From: Photobacterium aquimaris
Lineage (GTDB): Bacteria; Pseudomonadota; Gammaproteobacteria; Enterobacterales; Vibrionaceae
Assembly (NCBI RefSeq): GCF_002954455.1
Contig: NZ_MSCC01000001.1
Coordinates: 2,174,415 to 2,238,414, forward strand
Direction of reading: 5' to 3'
Length of the DNA: 64,000 bases
Positions 10,246 through 18,791 of this stretch are shown here, piece after piece. The notes beneath the pieces were generated by a model. It searched no databases, had not been told where the DNA came from, and saw only the letters and a program-made list of their open reading frames with translations. Position 1 is the first letter of the stretch, and each line of letters starts with the position of its first letter. The translations under genes and the position numbers were made by a program.

Positions 10246-11085
10246 ATGAGCATTAAGATCAAAACGGCTGAAGAAATTGAAAAAATGCGTGTTGCTGGCC
10301 GTTTGGCAGCAGACGTATTAGAAATGATCGAACCGCATGTAAAGGCAGGTGTGACCACAGAAGAGTTAGACAAAATTTGTCATGACTACATCACACAAGT
10401 TCAACAAGCAATTCCAGCGCCGTTGAACTACCACGGCTTTCCTAAATCTGTGTGTACCTCAATTAACCACGTTGTTTGCCACGGCATTCCTGCATCTAAA
10501 GATGAAATTGTTGTAGAAGCAGGTGGTAAGTATAACAAGCCAGCAGTATTAAAAGATGGCGACATCATTAATATTGACGTGACAGTGATTAAAGACGGTT
10601 ACCATGGTGATACTTCAAAGATGTTTGAAGTAGGTGAAGTATCTCTTGAAGACAAACGCCTTTGCCGCGTTGCTCAAGAAAGCCTTTATCTGGCAATCAA
10701 AAAAGTAAAACCGGGCGCAAAAATTGGCGATCTTGGTACCGCTATTCAAAAATTCATTAAAGCAGGCAGCAGCCGTTTTTCTATCGTGAAAGATTACTGT
10801 GGTCATGGTATTGGTAATGAATTCCATGAAGAACCACAAGTTGTTCACTATAAAAATAGCGATCGCACTGTCATGAAAGAAGGCATGTGCTTTACTATTG
10901 AGCCAATGATTAATGCTGGTAAATTCAGCTGTGAATCAGATGAGCAAGATGGCTGGACAGTATACACTGTTGATGGTAAAAAATCAGCACAGTGGGAACA
11001 CACTTTACTAGTAACCAAAGATGGCTGTGAAATCTTAACGTTACGTAAAGAAGAAACATTGCCACGCCTAATGCATAACGCATAA
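10246..11085 (+). CDS. map: Type I methionine aminopeptidase
   Basis: Removes the initiator methionine from nascent proteins. The 279-residue enzyme has the five metal ligands of the pita-bread fold in recognisable context: NIDVTVIKDGYHGDTSKMF (two Asp), GHGIG (His), FTIEPMIN (Glu) and QWEHTLLV (Glu). The substrate-recognition YHGFPKSVCTSINHVVCHG is present. It is about 15 residues longer than the 264-residue E. coli enzyme, mainly from extra residues around EIVVEAGGKYNKPAVLKDGD before the first metal Asp. It is divergent from rpsB, the usual arrangement, and is followed by its own terminator. Confidence 0.97.
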   Translation: MSIKIKTAEEIEKMRVAGRLAADVLEMIEPHVKAGVTTEELDKICHDYITQVQQAIPAPLNYHGFPKSVCTSINHVVCHGIPASKDEIVVEAGGKYNKPAVLKDGDIINIDVTVIKDGYHGDTSKMFEVGEVSLEDKRLCRVAQESLYLAIKKVKPGAKIGDLGTAIQKFIKAGSSRFSIVKDYCGHGIGNEFHEEPQVVHYKNSDRTVMKEGMCFTIEPMINAGKFSCESDEQDGWTVYTVDGKKSAQWEHTLLVTKDGCEILTLRKEETLPRLMHNA

Positions 11086-11123
11086 TTCGGCATCTGCAAT
11101 TACAGTACATCCTGAAATCCAAG

Positions 11124-11150
11124 AAACCGACCTCCTGTGTCGGTTTTTTT
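11124..11150 (+). terminator. Rho-independent terminator after map
   Basis: AAACCGAC and GTCGGTTT pair around a seven-base loop and run into a T tract. It lies in the map-glnD gap, so glnD needs its own promoter. Confidence 0.88.
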
Positions 11151-11222
11151 ATATCTAGCGATACAGTTCAGCGCTCGAAATGGTTATAGTGATCTTAAGA
11201 TACCTTTACCGCACGGATAGCA

Positions 11223-13844
11223 ATGACTGACATTTCAGCGACGCAACTTTCTGATTACCTCGATGATGCCATTACGCTCGACAGCCTACGCAGTGCCCTT
11301 AATCATTTTTCTGAAGAGCAAAAGCATCAATTTAAACAACAAAAATCGATTATTGATTTGGTCACAGAGCGCAGCCAATTTATCGATCAGCTTTTGATTC
11401 GACTATGGCGTTTTTATGGCTTTGAACAACAACCAGATCTGGCATTAATTGCCGTTGGGGGCTATGGCCGTGGAGAATTACACCCATTATCAGATGTCGA
11501 TTTATTAATATTAAGCCAGCATCCATTAGAAGAAGACGTCGCTAATAATGTTAGTGCGCTTATCACGCTATTATGGGATTTACGGTTAGAGGTCGGCCAA
11601 AGTGTACGTACTGTCGATGAATGTATTGCGGTTGGCAAAGATGATCTAACTGTTGCGACCAATTTAACTGAGTCACGCTTCTTATGCGGTAATCAGCAAA
11701 CTTTTCATCAATTAACTGTCGCTATTAATTCGCCACAATTTTGGCCAAGTGAAACATTCTTTCAAGCTAAACTTGAAGAGCAACGAGTGCGTCATGCTCG
11801 CTACCACGATACCACCTATAATCTTGAGCCAGATATTAAATCTAGTCCTGGTGGTTTACGTGATATTCACACTCTTAGCTGGGTTGCACGGCGTCATTTT
11901 GGTGCCACCAGCTTATTAGAAATGAGTCATCATGGCTTTTTAACTGATGCTGAATACCGTGAATTGGTTGAATGTCAAAATGCCTTGTGGCGAATTCGAT
12001 TTGCGCTCCACATTGAGCTACGTCGTTATGACAATCGCCTCACCTTTGATCATCAACCCTCAGTCGCAGCACACCTCGATTACCATGGTGAAGGAAACCA
12101 AGCTGTTGAAATGATGATGAAGGCTTTTTATCGAATTCTGCGCCGTGTTGCTGAGCTCAATAAGATGCTACTACAACTGTTTGATGAAGCGATCATTAAG
12201 CCTGATGCACGTTTAGCTCCCATTATATTGAATGATGATTTTCAATTACGTGGCAATTTGATTGAAGCAACTAAACCTGCGTTATTTCAAGCGCGACCTG
12301 AAACCATCCTCGATATGTTTCTTCATATTGCTCAAAACTCTGATATCGAAGGCATTGCAGCGCCCACTCTGCGCCAATTACGCACCGCTCGTCGACGCTT
12401 AAATCGTTTTTTGATTGAAATTCCAGCCGCTCGTGAAAAATTCATGGAATTAGTACGCCAACCCAATGCACTTCAAAAAGCATTTCGATTAATGCATCGT
12501 CATGGCGTTATTGCAGCATACCTGCCACAGTGGAGTCATATTGTTGGTCAAATGCAATTTGATTTATTTCATGTTTATACCGTCGATGAACATAGTATTC
12601 GTGTGATTAAAAATCTGCATAAGTTCAACGATCCTGAACATCACTCACAGCACCCTATTTGTTGTGAGGTTTACCCACGTTTAATCAAAAAAGAGATCTT
12701 GATTTTAGCGGCGATATTTCATGATATCGCTAAAGGGCGCGGTGGTGATCACTCCGAGTTAGGTGCGGTAGATGCTTATGATTTTTGTATCGAACACGGA
12801 CTGTCCCACCCTGATGCAGAAACAGTCGCATGGTTAGTGCAAAAACATTTATTAATGTCGGTTACTGCACAGCGACGTGATATTTACGATCCTGAAGTGG
12901 TGGCTGAATTTGCCAAACAAGTAGGCGATGAAGAACATTTAGATTATTTAGTCTGTTTAACCGTTGCCGATATTTGTGCTACTAACCAAGACTTATGGAA
13001 TAGCTGGAAGCGTACATTACTGGCTGAGCTTTACTACTCAACCCAAAAGACGTTACGCCGCGGACTGGAAAAAACGCCAGATATGCGTGGTCGTATTCGT
13101 CATAACCAACAGCTAGCATCAGCAATCTTGCGCAGTAAAGGCTTTATACCTCGTGATATTGAAGTCCTGTGGCGTCGTTTTAAAGCCGATTATTTCCTGC
13201 GTCACACCCATAAACAATTAGCATGGCATGCACAGGCACTATTAAAACATAGTGGCGATAAACCGATTATCTTAATGAGTAAGAAAGCGACCCGTGGCGG
13301 CACAGAAGTATTTATTTACAGTAAAGATAAAGCCAAACTGTTTGCGATTGTGGTCTCAGAGCTAGATAAGAAAAACCTCAGTATTCATGATGCGCAGATC
13401 ATGAACAGTAAAGATGGCTACACTCTTGATACGTTTATGGTACTGGATCCCAATGGTAAAGCGATCAATGAAAATCGCCATGTCGGTATTATAAGAAATC
13501 TCACGAAAGCGCTAACGGTAATGAAATCTGAACGTAAGATTCGCCGTGCACCGCGCAAGCTACTTCATTTTAATGTAGCGACCAAAGTGGAGTTTTTAGC
13601 GACCAAAACTGGCCGTAAAACGATGATGGAATTAGTTGCGCTGGATATGCCAGGTTTATTGGCAAAGATAGGTGCGGTATTTGCGGAACTAAATATTAGT
13701 TTACAAGCAGCAAAGATCACCACAATTGGTGAGCGTGCAGAAGACTTTTTTATTATTGTCAATGAAACTGGTGGTCGTTTAACCACCGAGCAGCAACAAT
13801 TATTACGCCAAACACTGATCTTAACGATTAACAAACATGCTTAA
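11223..13844 (+). CDS. glnD: Bifunctional uridylyltransferase/uridylyl-removing enzyme (PII sensor)
   Basis: Senses glutamine and uridylylates or deuridylylates PII (GlnB/GlnK), setting nitrogen-assimilation output. The 873-residue protein has an N-terminal nucleotidyltransferase domain with GGYGRGELHPLSDVDLLIL (about residues 78-97). An HD domain follows with the metal-binding FHDIAKGRGGDHSELG near residue 500. Two C-terminal ACT domains begin near residues 690 and 800 (for example ALDMPGLLAKIGAVFAEL). All domains look intact. Adjacent to map as in E. coli. Confidence 0.97.
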   Translation: MTDISATQLSDYLDDAITLDSLRSALNHFSEEQKHQFKQQKSIIDLVTERSQFIDQLLIRLWRFYGFEQQPDLALIAVGGYGRGELHPLSDVDLLILSQHPLEEDVANNVSALITLLWDLRLEVGQSVRTVDECIAVGKDDLTVATNLTESRFLCGNQQTFHQLTVAINSPQFWPSETFFQAKLEEQRVRHARYHDTTYNLEPDIKSSPGGLRDIHTLSWVARRHFGATSLLEMSHHGFLTDAEYRELVECQNALWRIRFALHIELRRYDNRLTFDHQPSVAAHLDYHGEGNQAVEMMMKAFYRILRRVAELNKMLLQLFDEAIIKPDARLAPIILNDDFQLRGNLIEATKPALFQARPETILDMFLHIAQNSDIEGIAAPTLRQLRTARRRLNRFLIEIPAAREKFMELVRQPNALQKAFRLMHRHGVIAAYLPQWSHIVGQMQFDLFHVYTVDEHSIRVIKNLHKFNDPEHHSQHPICCEVYPRLIKKEILILAAIFHDIAKGRGGDHSELGAVDAYDFCIEHGLSHPDAETVAWLVQKHLLMSVTAQRRDIYDPEVVAEFAKQVGDEEHLDYLVCLTVADICATNQDLWNSWKRTLLAELYYSTQKTLRRGLEKTPDMRGRIRHNQQLASAILRSKGFIPRDIEVLWRRFKADYFLRHTHKQLAWHAQALLKHSGDKPIILMSKKATRGGTEVFIYSKDKAKLFAIVVSELDKKNLSIHDAQIMNSKDGYTLDTFMVLDPNGKAINENRHVGIIRNLTKALTVMKSERKIRRAPRKLLHFNVATKVEFLATKTGRKTMMELVALDMPGLLAKIGAVFAELNISLQAAKITTIGERAEDFFIIVNETGGRLTTEQQQLLRQTLILTINKHA

Positions 13845-13854
13845 ATAACAACCA

Positions 13855-13891
13855 TAACAACACCGTATTTAACGACGGTGTTGTTATTTAT
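13855..13891. terminator. Bidirectional terminator between glnD and yqcA
   Basis: AACAACACCGT and ACGGTGTTGTT form an eleven-pair stem around a short A/T-rich loop, with A/T flanks on both sides. It sits between the convergent glnD and yqcA genes and can serve both. Confidence 0.7.
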
Positions 13892-13978
13892 CTAGAGATG
13901 ACAATGTACGCCATACTCCGTTAATTGCGACGGGGTAACCATTAATTTAATCGCGCGACAGTTATCTCAACAATTTAA

Positions 13979-14440
13979 TTATGCTGCCGCTTGCTCAGCC
14001 GTTGTTACAAATTGAGAAAACCATCCCTCAGCAACCTCTAACGGTTCAAAATGAACGCCAGCGTCAATATCTAATCGTGGTTGGACTGACTGTGAATTAA
14101 GCTCACTTAATAACGCATCAAATTGACGCCCAGCTCCACAAAAACGATCTTCACCATAGCTAGAATCACCTAAGGCAATCACACCATAACGTTGCTTGGG
14201 CAATAGTGGAAATTGATCCTTTAAAGCAACATATAGCGGTAAAAGGTTTTCTGGAATCTCACCTTGACCTGTGGTCGACGTTATCACTAACACGGTGTCA
14301 GCATCATAGGCCATAAAGTCATCTAAGGTTGAATCAAAGAAAATCTCAACCGGTACTGATGTTAATTTGGCAGCTAATGTTTCAGCTAACTCTTCTGCTC
14401 CACCATATACAGAGCCTACAAATATGCCTAACTTATTCAT
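13979..14440 (-). CDS. yqcA: Flavodoxin-like protein YqcA
   Basis: Short-chain flavodoxin of the MioC/YqcA group; binds FMN and carries single electrons. The start was set at the ATG at 14440 (MNKLGIFVGSVYGGAEELAE) because AAAGGAGAG lies directly upstream, giving 153 residues. The phosphate loop is GSVYGGAEE rather than the classical TxTGxT, and the flavin-ring loops TSTTGQGEIPENL and GDSSYGEDRFCGAGRQFD are intact. It follows truC and yqcC, the same order as in E. coli (yqcC-truC-yqcA), which supports YqcA over MioC. The electron partner is not evident from the window. Confidence 0.88.
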   Translation of the reverse strand: MNKLGIFVGSVYGGAEELAETLAAKLTSVPVEIFFDSTLDDFMAYDADTVLVITSTTGQGEIPENLLPLYVALKDQFPLLPKQRYGVIALGDSSYGEDRFCGAGRQFDALLSELNSQSVQPRLDIDAGVHFEPLEVAEGWFSQFVTTAEQAAA

Positions 14441-14537
14441 TCGCTCTCCTTTGCTGTAAGATGTCCTCAATAAGGGACTCCTACCAATCTGGCTATTACA
14501 CCAAAGAAAAGCAAGTATTTAACCTAAGAAGTTTGCA

Positions 14538-15320
14538 CTACAACGCATTCATTATTGTTACTGTGATTGTATCGGGAGTATTTAACAACAATGTTGGCGA
14601 CCAGCTAAATGTTGTCATTACCTGTTGCCAGACCTCATCAACATTAGCTCGAATATCCACCGCAGCCCCAGTTAATGGATGCGTAAACTGTAATCGTGAC
14701 GCATGTAACATCAATCGATGACAATCAAGATGTTCGCGGAACATACGATTATGCTTACCGTCTCCATAATTAACATCACCAATCATATGATGATTTAAAT
14801 GATGCATATGACGGCGCAGTTGATGTTTACGACCGGTTTCAGGCTTCATCTCAACTAAACTATAACGACTAGTCGCATAAGGGCCTACTGCAATATTTGT
14901 TTCAACAGTTGCTAATGGTGCATAAGCAGTAATTGCCTCTTGCGGTTCTTTGTCTTCAGAGGCTTTTTTATCGGCAATTTTATCTAGCATCACTTTCAAT
15001 GGATAATCTAGCACCGCAGCTTCTTTGACCCAGCCTCTGACAATGGCATGGTAAGTTTTATGTATATCTCGACCCGCAAATAACGGCATCATCATGGCTG
15101 CAATTTCACTTGAAAGTGCAAATAGCAGTACTCCAGATGTCGGTCTATCTAAACGGTGCAATGGAAACACATGCTGACCAATTTGATCGCGTAAAGTTTG
15201 CATCACAAATACCGTTTCATGGCTATCTAGCCAAGAACGATGTACTAACATACCTGCAGGTTTATTGACGGCAATTAACGCATCATCGCGGTATAAAATT
15301 TCCAGTTCCATTATGCTCAC
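14538..15320 (-). CDS. truC: tRNA pseudouridine(65) synthase TruC
   Basis: RluA-family enzyme that makes pseudouridine at position 65 of some tRNAs. The 260-residue protein carries the catalytic motif HRLDRPTSGVLLF (the Asp attacks uridine), preceded by IAVNKPAGMLVH and followed by KPETGRKHQLRRHM, all standard for the family. Its ATG abuts the yqcC stop, so the two are translationally coupled. yqcA follows about 100 bases later. Confidence 0.95.
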   Translation of the reverse strand: MSIMELEILYRDDALIAVNKPAGMLVHRSWLDSHETVFVMQTLRDQIGQHVFPLHRLDRPTSGVLLFALSSEIAAMMMPLFAGRDIHKTYHAIVRGWVKEAAVLDYPLKVMLDKIADKKASEDKEPQEAITAYAPLATVETNIAVGPYATSRYSLVEMKPETGRKHQLRRHMHHLNHHMIGDVNYGDGKHNRMFREHLDCHRLMLHASRLQFTHPLTGAAVDIRANVDEVWQQVMTTFSWSPTLLLNTPDTITVTIMNAL

Positions 15321-15638
15321 TTAATCTTTAAACAATTGATCAATTTCACGTACAGTCACCACAATATCAGCCATTCCAGGTTGATTTTTCATCGCCTCTT
15401 CAACATAAGGAGTAATCGCAAACTGAGTCGGTAACGGTAAATTATGCGTAATTAAATAACGTAGTTTAGGAATAAAAATCCATTGCAACCATTGATGACA
15501 AGCCAAAGTATCAATCGCAAATGGCTCAATACTCGCCAAAGATTGAGGTTCAGGGGCGATCGTTTCCCAGTACTGATGGTGCTGTAATCTATTTTCTAAC
15601 TGAGCGAGTAATTGCTGACTTTGATGATATTTATCCAC
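15321..15638 (-). CDS. yqcC: YqcC family protein (DUF446)
   Basis: Small protein of unknown function, 105 residues, matching the family length of about 100-110. It has the conserved PFAIDTLACHQWLQWIFIPKLRYLI segment near the centre; the helical character suggests a compact alpha bundle. Starts MDKYHQSQQLLAQLENRLQHHQYW. It ends exactly where truC begins and heads the yqcC-truC-yqcA operon. No catalytic motif is apparent. Confidence 0.9.
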   Translation of the reverse strand: MDKYHQSQQLLAQLENRLQHHQYWETIAPEPQSLASIEPFAIDTLACHQWLQWIFIPKLRYLITHNLPLPTQFAITPYVEEAMKNQPGMADIVVTVREIDQLFKD

Positions 15639-15793
15639 CTCAGCCCCTCTTGGTTGATAATAAAAACGGCGCAGGATAGCATTTCAGCAGTCATGCCCCA
15701 ACTATATTATGGTGATTAGCAGTCTATTCACAGGTATGCTGAGTCAACGCTAGTAATTATACTGACAAGCTGATTAAAGGAGCTTTATTTATC

Positions 15794-16840
15794 ATGTCCA
15801 TGGAAACGTTTCATACTTTAACTCAACTACTTGATAACGCGGGTTGTCGTTATAATATTTTCGATTTAGGTCGTCGCGTTAACGAAATTGAAATCAGCCA
15901 ATTTAAAGCGGTTGAAGAAAATCGCCAGCCCTATCCATGGCCACTACAACAACATGCGCACATCGCAATTTCATTTTGGCAACACCAGCAACCACCTTGG
16001 GTATGGTTTTTACGCTTACCACTTGATGAGCGCGGACTCTTAAAACAAGCCGCTGTTGGTGACTTTATTAAGTATGTGATTGAAGCGATGGGAGCGAGTC
16101 TCAATAGTACGCCAACAGAAGATGAGCAACAAAAACTGGCTAACAATCCTTACACGTTTAAACCTAATGACGACAAGATGGCAATTTTTAATGCGCAACT
16201 ACGAGTATTACTGTCGTTACCACCTAGTCAATATTATGCTGATGCACAAGCATATTTATCTGGTCAACAAGATTGGCAGCAATGGCAACATATCGGACTA
16301 CAAGGATTAGCTGATATCAGTGCCCGCATTTCACAACACAATAATGCGACATTATTACGTAAGGCTCTCAATCATCTGCCAATGACACCACTGTATGCAT
16401 TATTAGGTTGTCTTGAGCATTGCACGATACCAGATCCTCTCACGCAACGTATCAGCGAACGTTTAGCCCTTGAGTGCCAGCAATCTCAACCCGACTTATT
16501 TTTAATTGCTGCATTAGTACGTGCGCTAGCTGGTAGTGCCCCACAACAATTACAACAAACATTATTCACAATATTAAATCAGCCAGCACTATGTCATCGC
16601 GAAGTATTAATTGCGATTGCGGGTCGTTGTTGGAGTGGCTTTAGCGATACCAATATTGCTTCATTGTTTTTATTACGTTTAGCTGAAACCCAAGATCAAA
16701 CATTGTTTAACCAATTATTTACAGATCTCGTAATGCAGCCATTATTACGTGGAATCATGCTACAAATATTGCATGGACAAGCAGATCCAGCCCTGGTTAC
16801 TGCAATTCAAAAACTACAGCAACATACTAAAAATCACTGA
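15794..16840 (+). CDS. DUF3549 family protein
   Basis: Soluble 348-residue protein of a family I recognise from Vibrionaceae and relatives; function unknown. It starts MSMETFHTLTQLLDNAGCRYNIFDLGRRVNEI, the family N-terminus, preceded by AAAGGAGC. The C-terminal half is strongly helical and repetitive in character (LLRKALNHLPMTPLYALLGCLEH, LFLIAALVRALAGS), suggesting HEAT-like helices. It is divergent from yqcC, and the DUF3301 gene follows after 31 bases, probably in the same operon. Confidence 0.85.
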   Translation: MSMETFHTLTQLLDNAGCRYNIFDLGRRVNEIEISQFKAVEENRQPYPWPLQQHAHIAISFWQHQQPPWVWFLRLPLDERGLLKQAAVGDFIKYVIEAMGASLNSTPTEDEQQKLANNPYTFKPNDDKMAIFNAQLRVLLSLPPSQYYADAQAYLSGQQDWQQWQHIGLQGLADISARISQHNNATLLRKALNHLPMTPLYALLGCLEHCTIPDPLTQRISERLALECQQSQPDLFLIAALVRALAGSAPQQLQQTLFTILNQPALCHREVLIAIAGRCWSGFSDTNIASLFLLRLAETQDQTLFNQLFTDLVMQPLLRGIMLQILHGQADPALVTAIQKLQQHTKNH

Positions 16841-16871
16841 TTGCATTTATAGTCTATAAGGGCTTTTTTAT

Positions 16872-17186
16872 ATGGGTAATCTGTTCGGCATTTTAATTAT
16901 TGCGACTATTGGCTTTTTATTTTGGCAGCAACGACGTCAAACCGAACTAGCACAGTATTATATTGAACAACGCTGTAAAAATATGGGCCTGCAAATGATC
17001 AGCTTTGCTCGCGGAGAGCAAAAACTTAAAGATCATCATGGCGAATGGGGCTGGCGAACGGTATTCGTATTTGAATTTTCGGCTGATGGTGTCGATGTGT
17101 ATCAAGGCTATCTTGAAATGAAGCGTCTTCGAGCAAGCTATTTTTATTTGCCGCCACATCGTATTCCAGAAAGCAGTGATTACTGA
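16872..17186 (+). CDS. DUF3301 family membrane-anchored protein
   Basis: Small protein of 104 residues with one N-terminal membrane helix (LFGILIIATIGFLFWQQRR) followed by a soluble beta-rich part, including WGWRTVFVFEFSADGVDVYQGYLEM. The HHGEWGWRTVFVFEFS core is typical of DUF3301. Function unknown. It lies just after the DUF3549 gene, a pairing usual in Vibrionaceae. Downstream it converges with the terminator of the first CsrB-type RNA. Confidence 0.85.
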   Translation: MGNLFGILIIATIGFLFWQQRRQTELAQYYIEQRCKNMGLQMISFARGEQKLKDHHGEWGWRTVFVFEFSADGVDVYQGYLEMKRLRASYFYLPPHRIPESSDY

Positions 17187-17200
17187 TTGGTCACTCCTTT

Positions 17201-17617
17201 AAAAAGAATGGGCGTGACAATAATAATTGCCACGCCCTTAGATATTACTTGCAGCTATCCCGCTACTATTGTGCTCCTTGCCATCAATCCTTGATATGCG
17301 TAAATCCCCTGGTAAATCTTAACTTCATCCTAGAAGTCATTCTTCGGTAATCCCTGACCCATCAGCATATCCAACACTGACTCTCTCTCCGCTAAGGAGG
17401 TGTCCTTTACTTCATTAGAAGTTGTTCCTGACTTCGTTTTGAAGTATTGCTATTCCATCCTAGAATATAGTCATCCTGACTAATAGATATCCCATCTATG
17501 GTCTTCTATCCCAGAAGATCCTCGCATCCTGCTAGATGATCATCCTCATCACCTATGTGCTCTTCCTAAGCAGCCAATTCCATGGCTATTCCTTAATCCT
17601 TGTCAGCTCCAGCTGAT
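17201..17617 (-). ncRNA. csrB: CsrB-type sRNA, copy A (CsrA-sequestering RNA)
   Basis: Read on the minus strand this stretch is a chain of short hairpins whose loops carry GGA, the CsrA/RsmA target. Examples are ACTTC-TAGGAT-GAAGT, AGTCA-GGA-TGACT and GCAGGATGC, with further GGA in the single-stranded linkers. It ends in a GGGCGTG/CACGCCC terminator at 17201-17237 followed by a T tract. A -10 element TAATAT (17624-17629) and a TTGCGT -35 (17646-17651, 16-base spacer) place the start near 17617, giving about 415 nt. CsrB RNAs bind many CsrA dimers and relieve CsrA control of translation. This copy is clearly diverged from copies B and C, with only about two exact CAGGATG sites. Ends are predicted. 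Confidence 0.85.
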
Positions 17618-17785
17618 AGCAACATATTACCCCACGGCAAAAATGACGCAATATGAAATATTCCATTAAATAATCTTAACACTTATTAATATTGATGAAT
17701 TAAAACTCAAGTCATTGATAAGTAATCAAATAAATATTTATCCCCCACTTTAATAGTAACTAATAACGAAATAATCCCACAGCTT

Positions 17786-17803
17786 TGTGAGAGATCTCTT
17801 ACA
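17786..17803 (-). promoter_or_regulatory. VarA/UvrY (GacA-type) box for CsrB copy A
   Basis: Eighteen-base near-palindrome: minus strand TGTAAG-AGATCT-CTCACA, one mismatch from the consensus TGTAAG-N6-CTTACA recognised by the response regulators VarA/UvrY/GacA. Its centre is 168 bp upstream of the copy A -10 element, the same geometry as at copies B and C. Confidence 0.8.
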
Positions 17804-17850
17804 GGAACAGTAGAATAACGCCATTGGTTGTAACAATATTAAAAAGTCGA

Positions 17851-17892
17851 GGTGTGAGGTGTGAGGTGTGAGGTGTGAGGTGTGAGGTGTGA
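17851..17892. repeat. Heptanucleotide tandem array, six perfect GGTGTGA units
   Basis: Six uninterrupted copies of GGTGTGA, directly followed by ATAAAAACAAGTCGAC. It sits at the edge of the duplicated block, beyond the terminator of CsrB copy B. A matching array with GGTGCGA units occupies the same position beside copy C. Confidence 0.95.
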
Positions 17893-17970
17893 ATAAAAAC
17901 AAGTCGACTATCAAAGAGTCAAAACAAATCTATTACGACAACTGATTAGATTATTTTTTCTTCTACCCAC

Positions 17971-18412
17971 AAAAAAGAGCGGGCGCGACTTTCGTCGCGC
18001 CCTGAGGTCTTACTTGCAGCTATCCCGCTACTATGTTGCTCCCTGCATCCATCCTTTGACTGCTGTGTTCCGTCAGCATTGTCCTTTGTACTTCATCCTG
18101 AAGTTGTTCCTATGGCTATCCTAACCCGTCATCGCATCCTGCTCTGACTCTCATCTCCTTCCTGGAGGTGTCCTTTACTTCATCCTGAAGTGATCCTTTA
18201 TGCCTCAATCCTAGAGGTGTTCCTTACTTCATCCTGAAGTTTGTCCTAATGTCTTCCTGACCAGTAAACATCCTGTTTACTTATTATCGCATCCTGCGAT
18301 ATTCCCTTCACATTCCCTATCCGATAAACCATCCTAGTTTACCAGTATCTCATCCTGAGACTGCCTGTATCCGTGGCACTTTCCTGTTCCGGTATGTCGT
18401 ATCCTTTCGACA
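17971..18412 (-). ncRNA. csrB: CsrB-type sRNA, copy B
   Basis: On the minus strand seven CAGGATG sites sit in hairpin loops with perfect stems, such as TATCGCA-GGA-TGCGATA, GTAAACA-GGA-TGTTTAC and ACTTCA-GGA-TGAAGT (three times). About 30 GGA triplets occur in all. The RNA opens with the hairpin TGTCG-AAAGGATA-CGACA. It ends in a GGGCGCGAC-GAAA-GTCGCGCCC terminator (17971-18002) followed by a T tract. The -10 TAATAT is at 18419-18424; no good -35 is visible, as expected for an activator-dependent promoter. Predicted length is about 440 nt. Function by family: sequesters CsrA. Start and end are inferred. Confidence 0.9.
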
Positions 18413-18579
18413 CCACTAATATTATGCGACTTATCGCCTAAATCCTATATCTTGCAAAATGTGTTTTTTTATTTTTATGAATATTTATTACCATATATAA
18501 CTAAAACATTATTAAACATATAGTTACGCAAAAAGCATAGATATATAGTCACAATTGTAATGCTTATCTCCCACAGATT

Positions 18580-18597
18580 TGTAAGAGATCTCGCACA
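18580..18597 (-). promoter_or_regulatory. VarA/UvrY (GacA-type) box for CsrB copy B
   Basis: Plus strand TGTAAG-AGATCT-CGCACA: one perfect half-site and one with two mismatches against CTTACA. Its centre is 167 bp upstream of the copy B -10 element. Confidence 0.75.
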
Positions 18598-18679
18598 CAG
18601 CAAGTAGTCAAAAGCTATTCACGAGTTATCACACTTATTCACATAAAGAAAAATATCTTTATTAGTCAGTTAGATATGA

Positions 18680-18714
18680 AGTGCGAGGTGCGAGGTGCGA
18701 GGTGCGAGGTGCGA
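18680..18714. repeat. Heptanucleotide tandem array, four GGTGCGA units plus one variant
   Basis: Four perfect GGTGCGA units preceded by AGTGCGA, followed by the same ATAAAAACAAGTCGAC as the first array. Every unit has C where every unit of the first array has T. A chance open reading frame runs through it but is not a credible gene. Confidence 0.95.
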
Positions 18715-18791
18715 ATAAAAACAAGTCGACTATCAAAGAGTCAAACAAATCTATCACGACAACTGATTAGATTATTTTTTCTTCTACCCAC

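Larger units (their letters stand above)
17851..18425. repeat. Tandem duplication unit, first copy (heptamer array plus CsrB copy B)
   Basis: From the heptamer array through the CsrB copy B -10 element this block matches 18680-19246 almost base for base. By eye about ten substitutions and one single-base indel occur over roughly 525 aligned bases outside the array. Similarity is lost just upstream of the -10 element and on the far side of the array. Confidence 0.9.

Noticed and set aside
14329..14721. A 130-residue plus-strand reading frame over the yqcA-truC junction
   Set aside because: Antisense to two well-supported genes, with no recognisable domain.
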